64,000 bases of DNA from Rhizobium sp. NRK18 (GTDB lineage: Bacteria; Pseudomonadota; Alphaproteobacteria; Rhizobiales; Rhizobiaceae): contig NZ_JANFMV010000001.1 in assembly GCF_024385575.1 (NCBI RefSeq), positions 1,331,681 through 1,395,680 on the forward strand, in the 5' to 3' direction. Positions 32,452 through 41,051 of the stretch are shown here, in pieces. The position numbers and the translations under genes are program-made. The notes below the pieces were generated by a model. It did not search any database. It was not told where the DNA came from and saw only the letters and a list, made by a program, of their open reading frames with translations. Numbering within the stretch: position 1 is the stretch's first letter; each line of letters starts with the position of its first letter.

Positions 32452-33486
32452 TCAAGCGGATTCCCGCATCATCAGAGTGGCTTCCAGGATAATCCGGCTG
32501 GGTACGGCCTTCCTGGCATCGCTCTCCTCGTCGATGATGCTCAACAGCATTTCCACGGACCGCGCCGCGATTTCCGGAGCGTTCTGCGCCATGGTGGTCA
32601 GCGACGGGCAGGTGTAGCGGCTCAGCGGATGGTCGTCATGGCCGGCGATCCGGATGTCCGATCCTTCCGACCTGCCGATCTTCAGGCCCGAGGCAAACGC
32701 CGCAGCCATGGCGCCAAAGGCAAAACGGTCATTTGCGCAGAGAATCGTCTTGCCGGGGAGGGCGCCTTTCTCCAGCATGCGGCTCATCTGCTCGTAGCCC
32801 AGCCGCTCGAATTCCCATGAGGGCGTCGCGTCGCACGGAATGACAAGTGGTTCATGGCCTTCACGGATCATCGTCGAGCGATAGCTTTCGGTTCGCTCGT
32901 TGGTGTTTTCCATCATGTGCGGTACGTCGAGGAAGAGCGGCGGCTCGCCGGACCGGCAGAGATACTGAACGATCGCGGCCACGCTCTGGGCATTGTCGTT
33001 GCCGACGAAGGGCAGATTGAAGCTGGACGGGCTGTCGAAGCAGACGACCGGAATGGCGTCCTTCAGCCGTTCGAGCGCTCCGCGTCGCGAACTGAAGCCC
33101 ATCGGGGCGACGATGGCGCCCGCCACCTTCAGCGACAGAAGCGTGCGCACGGCTTCTTCCTCGAGATCGGGACGTGTATGCGAAGAAAATTGAATCGGCC
33201 AGAAACCCCGGTCACGCAGTTCCAGCTCGATCATCGATACGACCTGCACATAGAAGGGATCGGCCATGCTGGGTATCAGGATGCCGATGTTCTTCGTCCG
33301 CTTTCGGTTCAGGTGACGCGCAAAGAGGTTGGGCTCGAAATTCGACTTCTTCAGCGCGGCCTCGATGCGCTTGCGCGTTGTCTCCTTGACCTGTGACGGA
33401 TCGTTGAAATACTTCGACAGTGTCGGACGCGACACGCCGCAGGCGCCGGCAAAATCGTCCATCGACTTGTACGTTTTCTTCGCCAT
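32452..33486 (-). CDS. LacI-family transcriptional regulator
   Basis: 344-aa repressor. The N-terminal HTH (SMDDFAGACGVSRPTLSKYF) and hinge helix (EAALKKSNFEPNLFARHL) are followed by a periplasmic-binding-like sensor domain (NIGILIPSMADPFY, CANDRFAFGAMAAAF, GHDDHPLSRYTCPSLTT). It precedes the Gfo/Idh-to-KbaZ operon in the same direction and most likely represses it. The effector is probably the operon's sugar. Confidence 0.9.
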   Translation of the reverse strand: MAKKTYKSMDDFAGACGVSRPTLSKYFNDPSQVKETTRKRIEAALKKSNFEPNLFARHLNRKRTKNIGILIPSMADPFYVQVVSMIELELRDRGFWPIQFSSHTRPDLEEEAVRTLLSLKVAGAIVAPMGFSSRRGALERLKDAIPVVCFDSPSSFNLPFVGNDNAQSVAAIVQYLCRSGEPPLFLDVPHMMENTNERTESYRSTMIREGHEPLVIPCDATPSWEFERLGYEQMSRMLEKGALPGKTILCANDRFAFGAMAAAFASGLKIGRSEGSDIRIAGHDDHPLSRYTCPSLTTMAQNAPEIAARSVEMLLSIIDEESDARKAVPSRIILEATLMMRESA

Positions 33487-33614
33487 GTCATCCCCCAGAG
33501 GTCGTCAGAGGCCTTTGATCCGCTGACAGTTCCTCATCCGCGCGTAAATCAGAATTCGCCGGTGCGTCAACGGCAATACCCTGAAAAAGCGCAATTTGCT
33601 CAAGGCTAGCAATC

Positions 33615-34298
33615 TCACGCCATCGCCTGCTCCAGCCTTTGCAACGTGTCTGGCAGAAGGCGCATGTCGGCGATGGTCGCGCTCGCACCGGCGGATCTTA
33701 GCTTCGCGGCGTGGCCGGGATAGCTGTGCCCGCCGCCGGTAAAGCCGATGACGGTCATGCCGGCTGCAACGCCGGCTTCGACGCCGTGGACGCTGTCTTC
33801 GACCACCACGGTTCTGGCTGGGGCAACGGCCATTCTTTCTGCGCCATGCAGAAAGATGTCAGGCTTCGGCTTGGAACGGCCCGGACCGAGATCCTTTGCC
33901 GAGAAGATGTTCGGAGCAAAGAAGTCTTTCAGGCCGACCTTGCCAAGGAGCAGGTCCACACGGCTGAACTTGGTGTTGGAGCAGACGCAGCGTTTCCTGC
34001 CGAGCGTTGCCAGCGTTTCTGCAACGCCGCTGATGGCCTCGACTTCCAGCGGCAAGCGCTGGTCGAGAAGTTGCTCCAGCCGGCCCGCAAGTTTGCCGGA
34101 AAGGTCCAGGCCGCTTTCCCGCTCAGCGATCTTGAGAATCTGGTCCCAGGGCAGGCCGGAAAAACGTTCCGCGACTTCCGGCGCCGTGACGGGATAGCCG
34201 GAAGCCGTCAGCAGGTCCGCTTCGATATGGACGCCGATCGCTTCGGAATCGATCAGCACGCCGTCGCAATCGAAGATGACCAGTTCGAAGCCGTTCAT
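33615..34298 (-). CDS. HAD-family hydrolase (beta-phosphoglucomutase/phosphatase-like)
   Basis: 227-aa HAD subfamily IA protein. Motif I is FDCDGVLIDSE, motif II CSNTKFS (Ser replaced in context by SN-T), the lysine lies in SKPKPDIFL, and motif IV is VVEDSVHGVEAG. It acts as a sugar-phosphate phosphatase or mutase. The ATG at 34298 overlaps the stop of the ROK fusion gene by 4 bp. Last gene of the LacD-ROK-HAD operon. Confidence 0.88.
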   Translation of the reverse strand: MNGFELVIFDCDGVLIDSEAIGVHIEADLLTASGYPVTAPEVAERFSGLPWDQILKIAERESGLDLSGKLAGRLEQLLDQRLPLEVEAISGVAETLATLGRKRCVCSNTKFSRVDLLLGKVGLKDFFAPNIFSAKDLGPGRSKPKPDIFLHGAERMAVAPARTVVVEDSVHGVEAGVAAGMTVIGFTGGGHSYPGHAAKLRSAGASATIADMRLLPDTLQRLEQAMA

Positions 34299-35719
34299 TG
34301 TTGCGGGCCTTTCAATGCGTTTGTCACCCAGTCGGCAAGGGCGTCGTCGTCCGGCACTTTCGTCGTGTCCAGATCGAAGACCGGCCCACGGCCGGCGGGC
34401 GTCGCCCGTTCGGCAAGGGCGATCAGCTCGGGAATGTAGGCTTCTCCGGGATGGCCCGGGAGGCGCGAGGACAGTCGCGCGCGGTAGCGTTCGGCAAGCA
34501 CGTCCCCCGGCGCGTGGCACCAGATTTCGGCGAGCGCGGTGATGCCGGCGTGGGCGATGCCTTCGTCCAGCAGCTCGAGCGGCTGGAAGCCGAACCATGC
34601 GTCGACGATGAAGGTCGAGCCCGCAGGGGCGGCGGCGATGATGTCCCATATCGCCTTGTAGCTCGCCTTGCCGAGCCGGCGGTTGAAGAGACGGTCGACA
34701 TTCTCGATCTCGGCGAGAAAGGGGTTCTTGACCGTGTCCAGCGCCAGGATCGGCCAGCCGGTCCGGGATGAAAGGGCTGCGGACACCCGGCTCTTGCCGG
34801 TGGCCGGAATGCCGTTGACCATGACCAGCCGTTTTCCGGCAGATGGTGCAGGCTGCACGAGATCGAGACCGGCAAGCGCCGCGCCGATCACCCCGGCATC
34901 GTCGCCAAGGAGGGCCGGGGCGACCGGCACGTCGTACCATGAGGTCTCCGCCGGCAGTTGCTCCAGTGCCTTGACGGCGCTTTCGCCGAGGCCTCCGCCT
35001 AGCAGGAGAATGTCAGGGTCGAAGCTTGCCGAAAGCGATGAAATCGCGGCGCGGAGCGGTCCGGCCCAATTGTGGATCAACGATCGTGCGTCGTCATTTC
35101 TATCGGCGTCGGACAGCGCTTCTTCGCAGGTGTAGCCCGTCGGAAATCCAATTTCGGATGCGAGGCGGCGGAACGAAGTGCCCGAGGAATACATCTCGAC
35201 GCAGCCGGACTGGCCGCAGACGCAGCGGACGCCGCCTTCGCTGACGATCAGGTGGCCCAACTGACCTGCCGACCGGCGGCCGCTGACGATCTTGCCGTCG
35301 AGCATCGCCGCGCCGCCAATTCCGGTGCCGATGGTCAGCATGACGATGTTGGACAGGCCGCGACCGGCGCCGGCGCGGGCCTCGGCAACGAGTGCCATGG
35401 AGCAGTCGTTGGCGACCGCCACGGGTCTGGCGAAGCGCTTGCCGAGAATGCCGGCGACATCGACGCCCGCAAGGTTCAGGAAGCCGCCGGACAGGACCTC
35501 TCCGGTATGGGCGTTGACGCGGCCCGGAATGCCGACGCCGATCGCTTCGAACGCGCTGTCATCGATCTCCGTCACAAGCTCGATGAAGATCTGAACGGCC
35601 CGTTCGGGATCGCGCGTTCCGTCGACGATCTTCTTGCGCAGGATCGCTCCCGTCTCGTCGACAAGCGCCACACGAATGCGCGTGCCGCCAACGTCGAGGC
35701 CGACAGAGGTTCTCGCCAT
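34295..35719 (-). CDS. ROK kinase fused to a P-loop kinase-like domain
   Basis: 474-aa two-domain protein. Residues 1-290 are a full ROK kinase: DVGGT (9-13), ND with D105, zinc motif CVCGQSGC (C166, C168, C173). Residues 297-474 form a P-loop domain with Walker A GIPATGKS (303-310), then FIVDAWFGFQ and an Arg-rich lid (ERYRARLSSRL), like AAA_33/gluconate-kinase-type small-molecule kinases. No DNA-binding domain. ROK kinases normally stop near residue 300, so the fusion is unusual. It may phosphorylate a sugar at two positions, feeding the LacD-type aldolase next door. That is inference. Confidence 0.88.
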   Translation of the reverse strand: MARTSVGLDVGGTRIRVALVDETGAILRKKIVDGTRDPERAVQIFIELVTEIDDSAFEAIGVGIPGRVNAHTGEVLSGGFLNLAGVDVAGILGKRFARPVAVANDCSMALVAEARAGAGRGLSNIVMLTIGTGIGGAAMLDGKIVSGRRSAGQLGHLIVSEGGVRCVCGQSGCVEMYSSGTSFRRLASEIGFPTGYTCEEALSDADRNDDARSLIHNWAGPLRAAISSLSASFDPDILLLGGGLGESAVKALEQLPAETSWYDVPVAPALLGDDAGVIGAALAGLDLVQPAPSAGKRLVMVNGIPATGKSRVSAALSSRTGWPILALDTVKNPFLAEIENVDRLFNRRLGKASYKAIWDIIAAAPAGSTFIVDAWFGFQPLELLDEGIAHAGITALAEIWCHAPGDVLAERYRARLSSRLPGHPGEAYIPELIALAERATPAGRGPVFDLDTTKVPDDDALADWVTNALKGPQQ

Positions 35720-35737
35720 GTCTGCTGCTCCCGGAAC

Positions 35738-36661
35738 TCAAGCCGCCTTGCGGTAAGCCGGACGGTAGTACTTGCGGATGATCGCCTGCAACTCCTTGAG
35801 GCGCGGCACAGCGATCGTCGTCAGCTTTTTCTCCGTCTCGGCGCGGTCGAGAGAGATGCAATCCTTCCAGAGCGAGCGACCGGCAATCACGCCCGACGCG
35901 CCGTTGCTCATGGCTGCCTCGACCTGGCCGAGGAACGTGGAGTGATCGACGCCGGCCGAGAGCACTGCCCAGGGCGTGCTACCGCAGATGCGGGTCACTT
36001 CCGCGCAAGCTTCCGGCGAACCCGGATAGGGGATTTTCAGGACCTTGGAGCCGAGATCAAGGCAGGCACGGCAACCGTCCTGGATGAGGTATGGTAGCCT
36101 GGCTTCGTAGCCTTCCTTGCTTTCGCCTTCCAGCCGGTAGGTCAGGAACTCGACGACGAGCAGCAGATCCTCGCGGGCGAAATCCTCGATGCAGGATTTG
36201 AGGATCTCCAGGTTCTGGGTGTTCGCGGCGGGGGTGTCCATCCGCAGATAGATCATGATCTTGCCGCCGGTGCCGCCAAGTTCGCGCACGCGCCGGGCAT
36301 CAACGCCCTCGACAAGCTTCGACAGGCGATAGCCTTCGGGCGATGTGTCCCAGCCGGACGCATCGAGCCCGATGAGAAGGCCGGTGTTCTTCGGCAGAAG
36401 CCATTCGTCGACGATCATGGGGACCGCGCAGATCGGGTCCACCAGCACGCCGCCAGCTGCGCTCGCGAGATGACGCGCGATGTCTGCCTTGGTGAGGCCG
36501 AGCGTTTCGTTGCTGATCTTTGCCTGCTCCTCCGGAGTCGCGGCCAGCACCTGGCGCATGCCGCCGCGCTGGTCGCAGGCGATCACCATCATCGCGCCTT
36601 CGTCGCCGCAGATCTGTTGGTAGCCCCTGAGTTCGGCTGTGGTCATTGCGGACACTGTCAT
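35738..36661 (-). CDS. Class I ketose-bisphosphate aldolase, LacD/YihT-like
   Basis: 307-aa TIM-barrel aldolase of the LacD (tagatose-1,6-bisphosphate)/YihT (sulfofructose-phosphate) family. Seen: ACDQRGGMRQ near residue 28, the putative Schiff-base lysine K209 in VLKIPYPG, WAVLSAGVD, and SGVIAGRSLWKD. Start at ATG 36661 sits very close to its AGGAG, and ATG 36646 is possible. It is the first gene of an operon with the ROK fusion and HAD genes, divergent from the SorC regulator. No sulfoquinovosidase or isomerase is present, so a tagatose-type bisphosphate is the likelier substrate. Confidence 0.85.
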   Translation of the reverse strand: MTVSAMTTAELRGYQQICGDEGAMMVIACDQRGGMRQVLAATPEEQAKISNETLGLTKADIARHLASAAGGVLVDPICAVPMIVDEWLLPKNTGLLIGLDASGWDTSPEGYRLSKLVEGVDARRVRELGGTGGKIMIYLRMDTPAANTQNLEILKSCIEDFAREDLLLVVEFLTYRLEGESKEGYEARLPYLIQDGCRACLDLGSKVLKIPYPGSPEACAEVTRICGSTPWAVLSAGVDHSTFLGQVEAAMSNGASGVIAGRSLWKDCISLDRAETEKKLTTIAVPRLKELQAIIRKYYRPAYRKAA

Positions 36662-36902
36662 TCTCCTTCGACGTCTCTACGGTCAGTTGCACGTTCTGTA
36701 TGGCAAGGCCGTTTCCGGCCGCACGAAGACCGCCCGCTCGGACGACTGTCCGCGGGAGATGCTTCCATCCCTGTTTCTTATTTCGGTCGTTGCGAAACGA
36801 CGGTAATTAAGCGATAACTTTCGATGTGTCGTGTAACACATTTCAGAAAGGAATTGCAAGCTGGCTGTTCAGCCCAATCAGGAAGGCCCTGCGAGCCGCG
36901 CC

Positions 36903-37814
36903 ATGTTGCATATGGTCGCGAAGCTTCACTATGTCGAGGAAATGGCACAGGTGGACATTGCCCGCCGGCTCAAGCTGTCCACTGCAACGGTGTCACGCAT
37001 GCTGCAGAAGGCGCGTTCGCTTGGGATTGTGAAGATCGAGGTCATGGACCTTGTGGCGCCGAACGAAGTCGCCGAAGAGCTCGCCGAACTGCTGGGCCTC
37101 AAGGGTGTGGCGGTGGCCGAAACCGTGTCGCCGGGAATGGTCGGCGCCCTGGCCGCGCCGCTTGCCGATCTTCTGAAGGAGGCTGGCTTTGCCAGCGGAT
37201 CCGTTGTCGGCATCGGCTGGGGGAGGGCGATCCGCGAGGTGATCTCGGCGGGACTGCCACGGCTTGGGGGCGTTACGGTGGTGCCGCTGAACGGTGGCCT
37301 GCAGCAATCGGCGGCGCATTTCCAGATCAACGAATTCGTCCGGCAGGCGGCCGAGCAGATGGGCGGCGAGCCGCGTTTCCTTCATGCGCCTTACGTTTCG
37401 TCCCCGGAACTGCGAGCAGCGTTCCTGGCCGATTCGGGGGTCAACGACACCGTCTCGCTCTGGGATAAGCTGGACTGCGCGATCGTCGGTGTCGGTCTGC
37501 CGCATCCTATCAATCCGCCGGAGGCGAGCGCTGCGACTGCGAGCGAAAAGGCGCTGACCGAGGCGGTTGGCGACGTCATCCGTCACTATTTCGACCATGA
37601 CGGCAAGACCGTGTCGTGGGAGGGCGAGGAGCGGATGATTGCGGCGTCGCGCGAGCAATTGGGGCGCGCCCGGCTGTCGATTGCGGTGGCGGCATCGCCG
37701 GAGAAGGCTGCCGGGCTCATCGGCGCGGTGCGATCAGGCATGGTCAATGCCATCGTGACGGATACGGCGACGGCGCAGGCCATCATCTCGATGTTGATGC
37801 CCTCGCGGGGCTGA
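36903..37814 (+). CDS. SorC/DeoR-family sugar-binding transcriptional regulator
   Basis: 303-aa regulator. The N-terminal HTH (KLHYVEEMAQVDIARRLKLS, then TATVSRMLQKARSLGIV) and the SorC-type effector domain from about residue 60 (GIGWGRAIREV, PLNGGLQQSAAH, AIVGVGLPHP) are present. Effectors of the family are phosphorylated sugars. The ATG at 36903 has only a weak ribosome site, and the frame is open a few codons upstream without another good start. It sits divergently from the LacD operon and ahead of the ABC genes. Confidence 0.87.
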   Translation: MLHMVAKLHYVEEMAQVDIARRLKLSTATVSRMLQKARSLGIVKIEVMDLVAPNEVAEELAELLGLKGVAVAETVSPGMVGALAAPLADLLKEAGFASGSVVGIGWGRAIREVISAGLPRLGGVTVVPLNGGLQQSAAHFQINEFVRQAAEQMGGEPRFLHAPYVSSPELRAAFLADSGVNDTVSLWDKLDCAIVGVGLPHPINPPEASAATASEKALTEAVGDVIRHYFDHDGKTVSWEGEERMIAASREQLGRARLSIAVAASPEKAAGLIGAVRSGMVNAIVTDTATAQAIISMLMPSRG

Positions 37815-38050
37815 GGGCCTGCCTCAATCCGGAACATTTGTCAGCCCCACCGTTTGCACCGATTAGACGATATTCATTCAGTCACTTACGGGCGGACGCT
37901 GATAGCGAACCGCAGCGCCGGAACGCAAAGAAATTCATTTCAGGAAGAAATTGCGCTTGACGTGAGTAAAGTTTTGCGTCGAGTATGCGCCGGCATGACG
38001 CTTTGGGAGATAGCGTTCAGCAACCAATAAGTGTTCCAAAGGAGGAGACT

Positions 38051-39040
38051 ATGGAACGTCGTTCATTCTTTAAGGCCACGGCCGCTGTCGCCCTGGTAGG
38101 CGCCGCCGTAATGACTGCCGACAACGCAGGCGCCCAGGACAAGAAATTCAAGATCACCCTCATTCCCGGCCTGACTACCGATGCCTTCTACATCACGATG
38201 CGCAAGGGCGCGCAGGCTGCTGCGGACGCGCTTGGTGTCGAGCTGGATTTCCAGGGCGCGCCCGACTTCAACCCGGTAACGCAGGTTCCGGTTCTCGATG
38301 CCGTAATCGCCAAGAAGCCGGATGCAATCCTGATCGCGCCGACCGACAAGGCACAGCTGGTTCAGCCGCTGAAGAAGGCAAACGATGCCGGCATCCCGGT
38401 CGTGACCGTTGATACCTTCATTGGCACCGGCAAGTACCAGACTGGCTCGGGCGATGCCGATTTCCCGATTTCCTACGTCGCCTCCGACAACGTGCTCGGC
38501 GGTGCCATGGCAGCCCGTGCGCTTGCCAAGGCCGTCGGCGAAAAGGGCAAGGTTTACGTTTCCAACGTCAAGCCGGGCATTTCGACGACCGACCAGCGCG
38601 AAGAAGGCTTCAAGTCGGCAATGAAGGAATTCCCGGGTATTACCGTTCTCGACACCCAGTTCAACGACAATGATGCCAACAAGGCTGCGTCCCAGCTGCA
38701 GGCCGTCTATGCCCGCAACTCGGATCTGGTCGGCGTTTTCGGCGCCAACCTGTTTTCGGCACTCGGTGCTGCCAACGGCGTTCAGCAGGCCGGCCAGACC
38801 GGCAACATCAAGGTCGTCGCCTTTGATGCGCCGACCAGCATTGTCGACAACATCAAGTCCGGCCTCGTCGACCTGGCGATTGCGCAGCATCCTGCGGAAA
38901 TCGGCTATTACGGCGTCGTCACGGCCTATGCCCATCTGACGGGCAACTCGGTTCCGACCGCAATCGGCACCGGCTTCACCGTCATCGACAAAGCGAATGT
39001 CGACGATCCGAACGTAGCGAAGTTCATCTATTCGGATTGA
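38051..39040 (+). CDS. Sugar ABC transporter substrate-binding protein (RbsB/type I)
   Basis: 329-aa periplasmic sugar receptor. The signal begins MERRSFFKATAAVALVGAA with a twin-arginine-like RRSFFK motif and likely cleavage at AGA|QDKK. The mature part has the Peripla_BP_4 pattern (DAILIAPTDKAQLVQPLKKA, ISTTDQREEGFKSAM, then VGVFGANLFSALGAANG). AAGGAGGAG precedes the ATG at 38051. First of three ABC genes. The ligand is probably the sugar degraded by the LacD operon. Confidence 0.92.
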   Translation: MERRSFFKATAAVALVGAAVMTADNAGAQDKKFKITLIPGLTTDAFYITMRKGAQAAADALGVELDFQGAPDFNPVTQVPVLDAVIAKKPDAILIAPTDKAQLVQPLKKANDAGIPVVTVDTFIGTGKYQTGSGDADFPISYVASDNVLGGAMAARALAKAVGEKGKVYVSNVKPGISTTDQREEGFKSAMKEFPGITVLDTQFNDNDANKAASQLQAVYARNSDLVGVFGANLFSALGAANGVQQAGQTGNIKVVAFDAPTSIVDNIKSGLVDLAIAQHPAEIGYYGVVTAYAHLTGNSVPTAIGTGFTVIDKANVDDPNVAKFIYSD

Positions 39041-39063
39041 GACCGCTCCTCCCGAGCGCAAGG

Positions 39064-39090
39064 CGGCACCCGCACCCGTTGCGGGTGCCG
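39064..39090 (+). terminator. Attenuator hairpin between binding protein and permease genes
   Basis: Perfect 11-bp stem CGGCACCCGCA (39064-39074) / TGCGGGTGCCG (39080-39090), followed by TTCTCTC. Such hairpins after the first ABC gene commonly give excess binding protein over permease. Confidence 0.7.
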
Positions 39091-39146
39091 TTCTCTCGGA
39101 AGCGACCGAGTGCTTCCCTCCATCTGACGACAGTCCGGGATCACGC

Positions 39147-40211
39147 ATGACCGATCAAAAGACTCTCTCCGGCGAACCAGAGCATCACGTGGCGCCGCAG
39201 GCCGATCACGACGAGATGGCCAAGACCATCGTGCAGCGGATCGCCCAGCTCAGGGCCTGGCTTTTCCTGGCCTTTCTCATCTTGACCTTCGAAATCTGGT
39301 CGCGGGTTTCCTTCGGCGGAACGTTCGTCGGATCGCAGTTCAACTGGCAATCCATTGCGGTCTTCGCCGTGGCGCCGTTGCTGATCGCCGTTGGTCAGAC
39401 CTTTGTCATCATTTCTGGCGGCATCGATCTTTCGGCCGGCTTCATCATGGGCCTTGCGGCCGTCGTTGCCGCGCATGTGACGAACCTTGCCGGCGGCTTC
39501 ATGCCACCCGTGCCGGCCATGCTTTGCGGCATCGTCGCGGCAATCGTTATTGCCGGCGTTCCGGGCATGATCAACGGGCTCCTCATTTCACGGCTCAAGG
39601 TCCCGCCCTTCATCGGTACGCTGGGCATGTTCGGCGTTGCGCGCGGCACGGCATTCCTTCTGGCCGGTGGCACCACGGTCCCCGTGGCGAATGCGGCGTT
39701 TGCGCAGCTCGGCAACGGACGCTTCTTCGGCGTTCCTTATCTGGTGATCGTCACAGCGGCATTCCTGCTGATCATGCACTACATCCTGAGCCAGACCCGT
39801 TTCGGCCAGCACAATTATGCGATCGGCGCGAATGCGCAGGCCGCCAGACGCTCCGGCATCGACATCAAGGCGCATATCCTGAAGCTCTACATTCTCTCGG
39901 CCATGTGTGCCGGCCTCGGCGGGGCGCTCTATGCGGCGCGCTTCACGGCCGGTGCCGCGCAGGCCGGCGAACCGCTGCTGCTCGATTCGGTCGCTGCCGT
40001 CGTCATTGGCGGAGCCTCGCTCTTCGGCGGCTCCGGCTCCGTTATCGGCACGATCGCCGGCGCGCTTGTCATCGCGGTCATCCAGTACGGACTGGTCTTC
40101 GTCAACGTGGAGCCCTTCTGGCAGTTCATCGCCGTCGGCACGGTCATCATCATTTCAGTCCTGATCGATCAGGCTCAGCGCCGCTTCAGCGGAGGTAAAC
40201 AGGATGAATAG
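39147..40211 (+). CDS. Sugar ABC transporter permease (RbsC-like)
   Basis: 354-aa permease of the BPD_transp_2 family with 8-10 hydrophobic spans after a 45-residue hydrophilic N-terminus. Family segments VISGGIDLSAGFIMGLAAV, GTLGMFGVARGTAFLLAGG, GANAQAARRSGID and LLLDSVAAVVIGGASLFGG are clear. It overlaps the ATPase gene by 8 bp. Confidence 0.92.
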   Translation: MTDQKTLSGEPEHHVAPQADHDEMAKTIVQRIAQLRAWLFLAFLILTFEIWSRVSFGGTFVGSQFNWQSIAVFAVAPLLIAVGQTFVIISGGIDLSAGFIMGLAAVVAAHVTNLAGGFMPPVPAMLCGIVAAIVIAGVPGMINGLLISRLKVPPFIGTLGMFGVARGTAFLLAGGTTVPVANAAFAQLGNGRFFGVPYLVIVTAAFLLIMHYILSQTRFGQHNYAIGANAQAARRSGIDIKAHILKLYILSAMCAGLGGALYAARFTAGAAQAGEPLLLDSVAAVVIGGASLFGGSGSVIGTIAGALVIAVIQYGLVFVNVEPFWQFIAVGTVIIISVLIDQAQRRFSGGKQDE

Positions 40212-40950
40212 TCAGGCTCCGCTTCTGGAAGTCCGCAATCTTTCGCGCCATTTCGGCGCGGTGAAGGCCCTGCAGGAATGCTCGATGATGGTCCGGGCCG
40301 GGGAGGTCGTGGCGCTGGCCGGCGACAACGGTGCGGGCAAGACGACCATGATCAAGGCACTGTCCGGCGTCTATCCGCCAACCTCCGGCGAGATCTTCAT
40401 CGAGGGCAAGCCGGTCGAATTCTCTTCTCCGCAGGAAGCGCGCATGAAGGGGATCGAGACGATCTACCAGGATCTGGCGCTCGCAGATAACCTGTCGATC
40501 GGCGCCAACATCTTCCTAGGGCGCGAGCCGATGACCAAACGCTTCGGCTTTCTGCCGGTGCTTGACCGCAAGGCGATGGCGGATGCGGCGCGCGAGACGA
40601 TGGCGAAGCTCGATTTCCATGTGAAGCGCCTGGATGCGCCGGTGTCGAACTTCTCCGGCGGCCAGCGTCAGGCGGTGGCGATCGGCCGTGCGGTCTACTG
40701 GAACGCCAAGATCCTGATCATGGACGAGCCGACGGCCGCCCTCGGCGTGCCTGAGCAGCGCAAGGTGATCTCCCTCATCAAGGCCCTGAAGGCACAGGGC
40801 AGGGGCGTGATCTTCATCTCGCACAATCTCCAGGACATCTTCGCCGTGTCCGACCGCATTGTCGTCCTGCGCCGCGGCGTGGTGGCCGGCGAAAGGGCGA
40901 TTTCGGAGACGGATCACTCGGAAGTGGTCAAGCTTATGATCGGCGGCTGA
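40204..40950 (+). CDS. Sugar ABC transporter ATP-binding protein, single-domain (FrcA/RbsA-half type)
   Basis: 248-aa ATPase with one nucleotide-binding domain, unlike the usual double-domain RbsA. Walker A is GDNGAGKTT (40-48), the signature FSGGQRQ and Walker [12 protein letters not shown]. Single-domain forms are known for the rhizobial fructose system FrcA. It completes the three-gene importer. Confidence 0.92.
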   Translation: MNSQAPLLEVRNLSRHFGAVKALQECSMMVRAGEVVALAGDNGAGKTTMIKALSGVYPPTSGEIFIEGKPVEFSSPQEARMKGIETIYQDLALADNLSIGANIFLGREPMTKRFGFLPVLDRKAMADAARETMAKLDFHVKRLDAPVSNFSGGQRQAVAIGRAVYWNAKILIMDEPTAALGVPEQRKVISLIKALKAQGRGVIFISHNLQDIFAVSDRIVVLRRGVVAGERAISETDHSEVVKLMIGG

Positions 40951-41051
40951 CAGCCGTCGATCCGACGCTGTGTGCGTAGATATCGTCTCCTGCCGTCCGT
41001 CGTTTCCATCCTCAGGTCGGGTCTGGGCGGCGCGTCGGGACTTGCCGATTT

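Noticed and set aside
35738..36661. Sulfoquinovose catabolism (YihT-type aldolase)
   Set aside because: No sulfoquinovosidase, SQ isomerase or sulfolactaldehyde reductase specific to that pathway is present, so a tagatose-type substrate is more likely.
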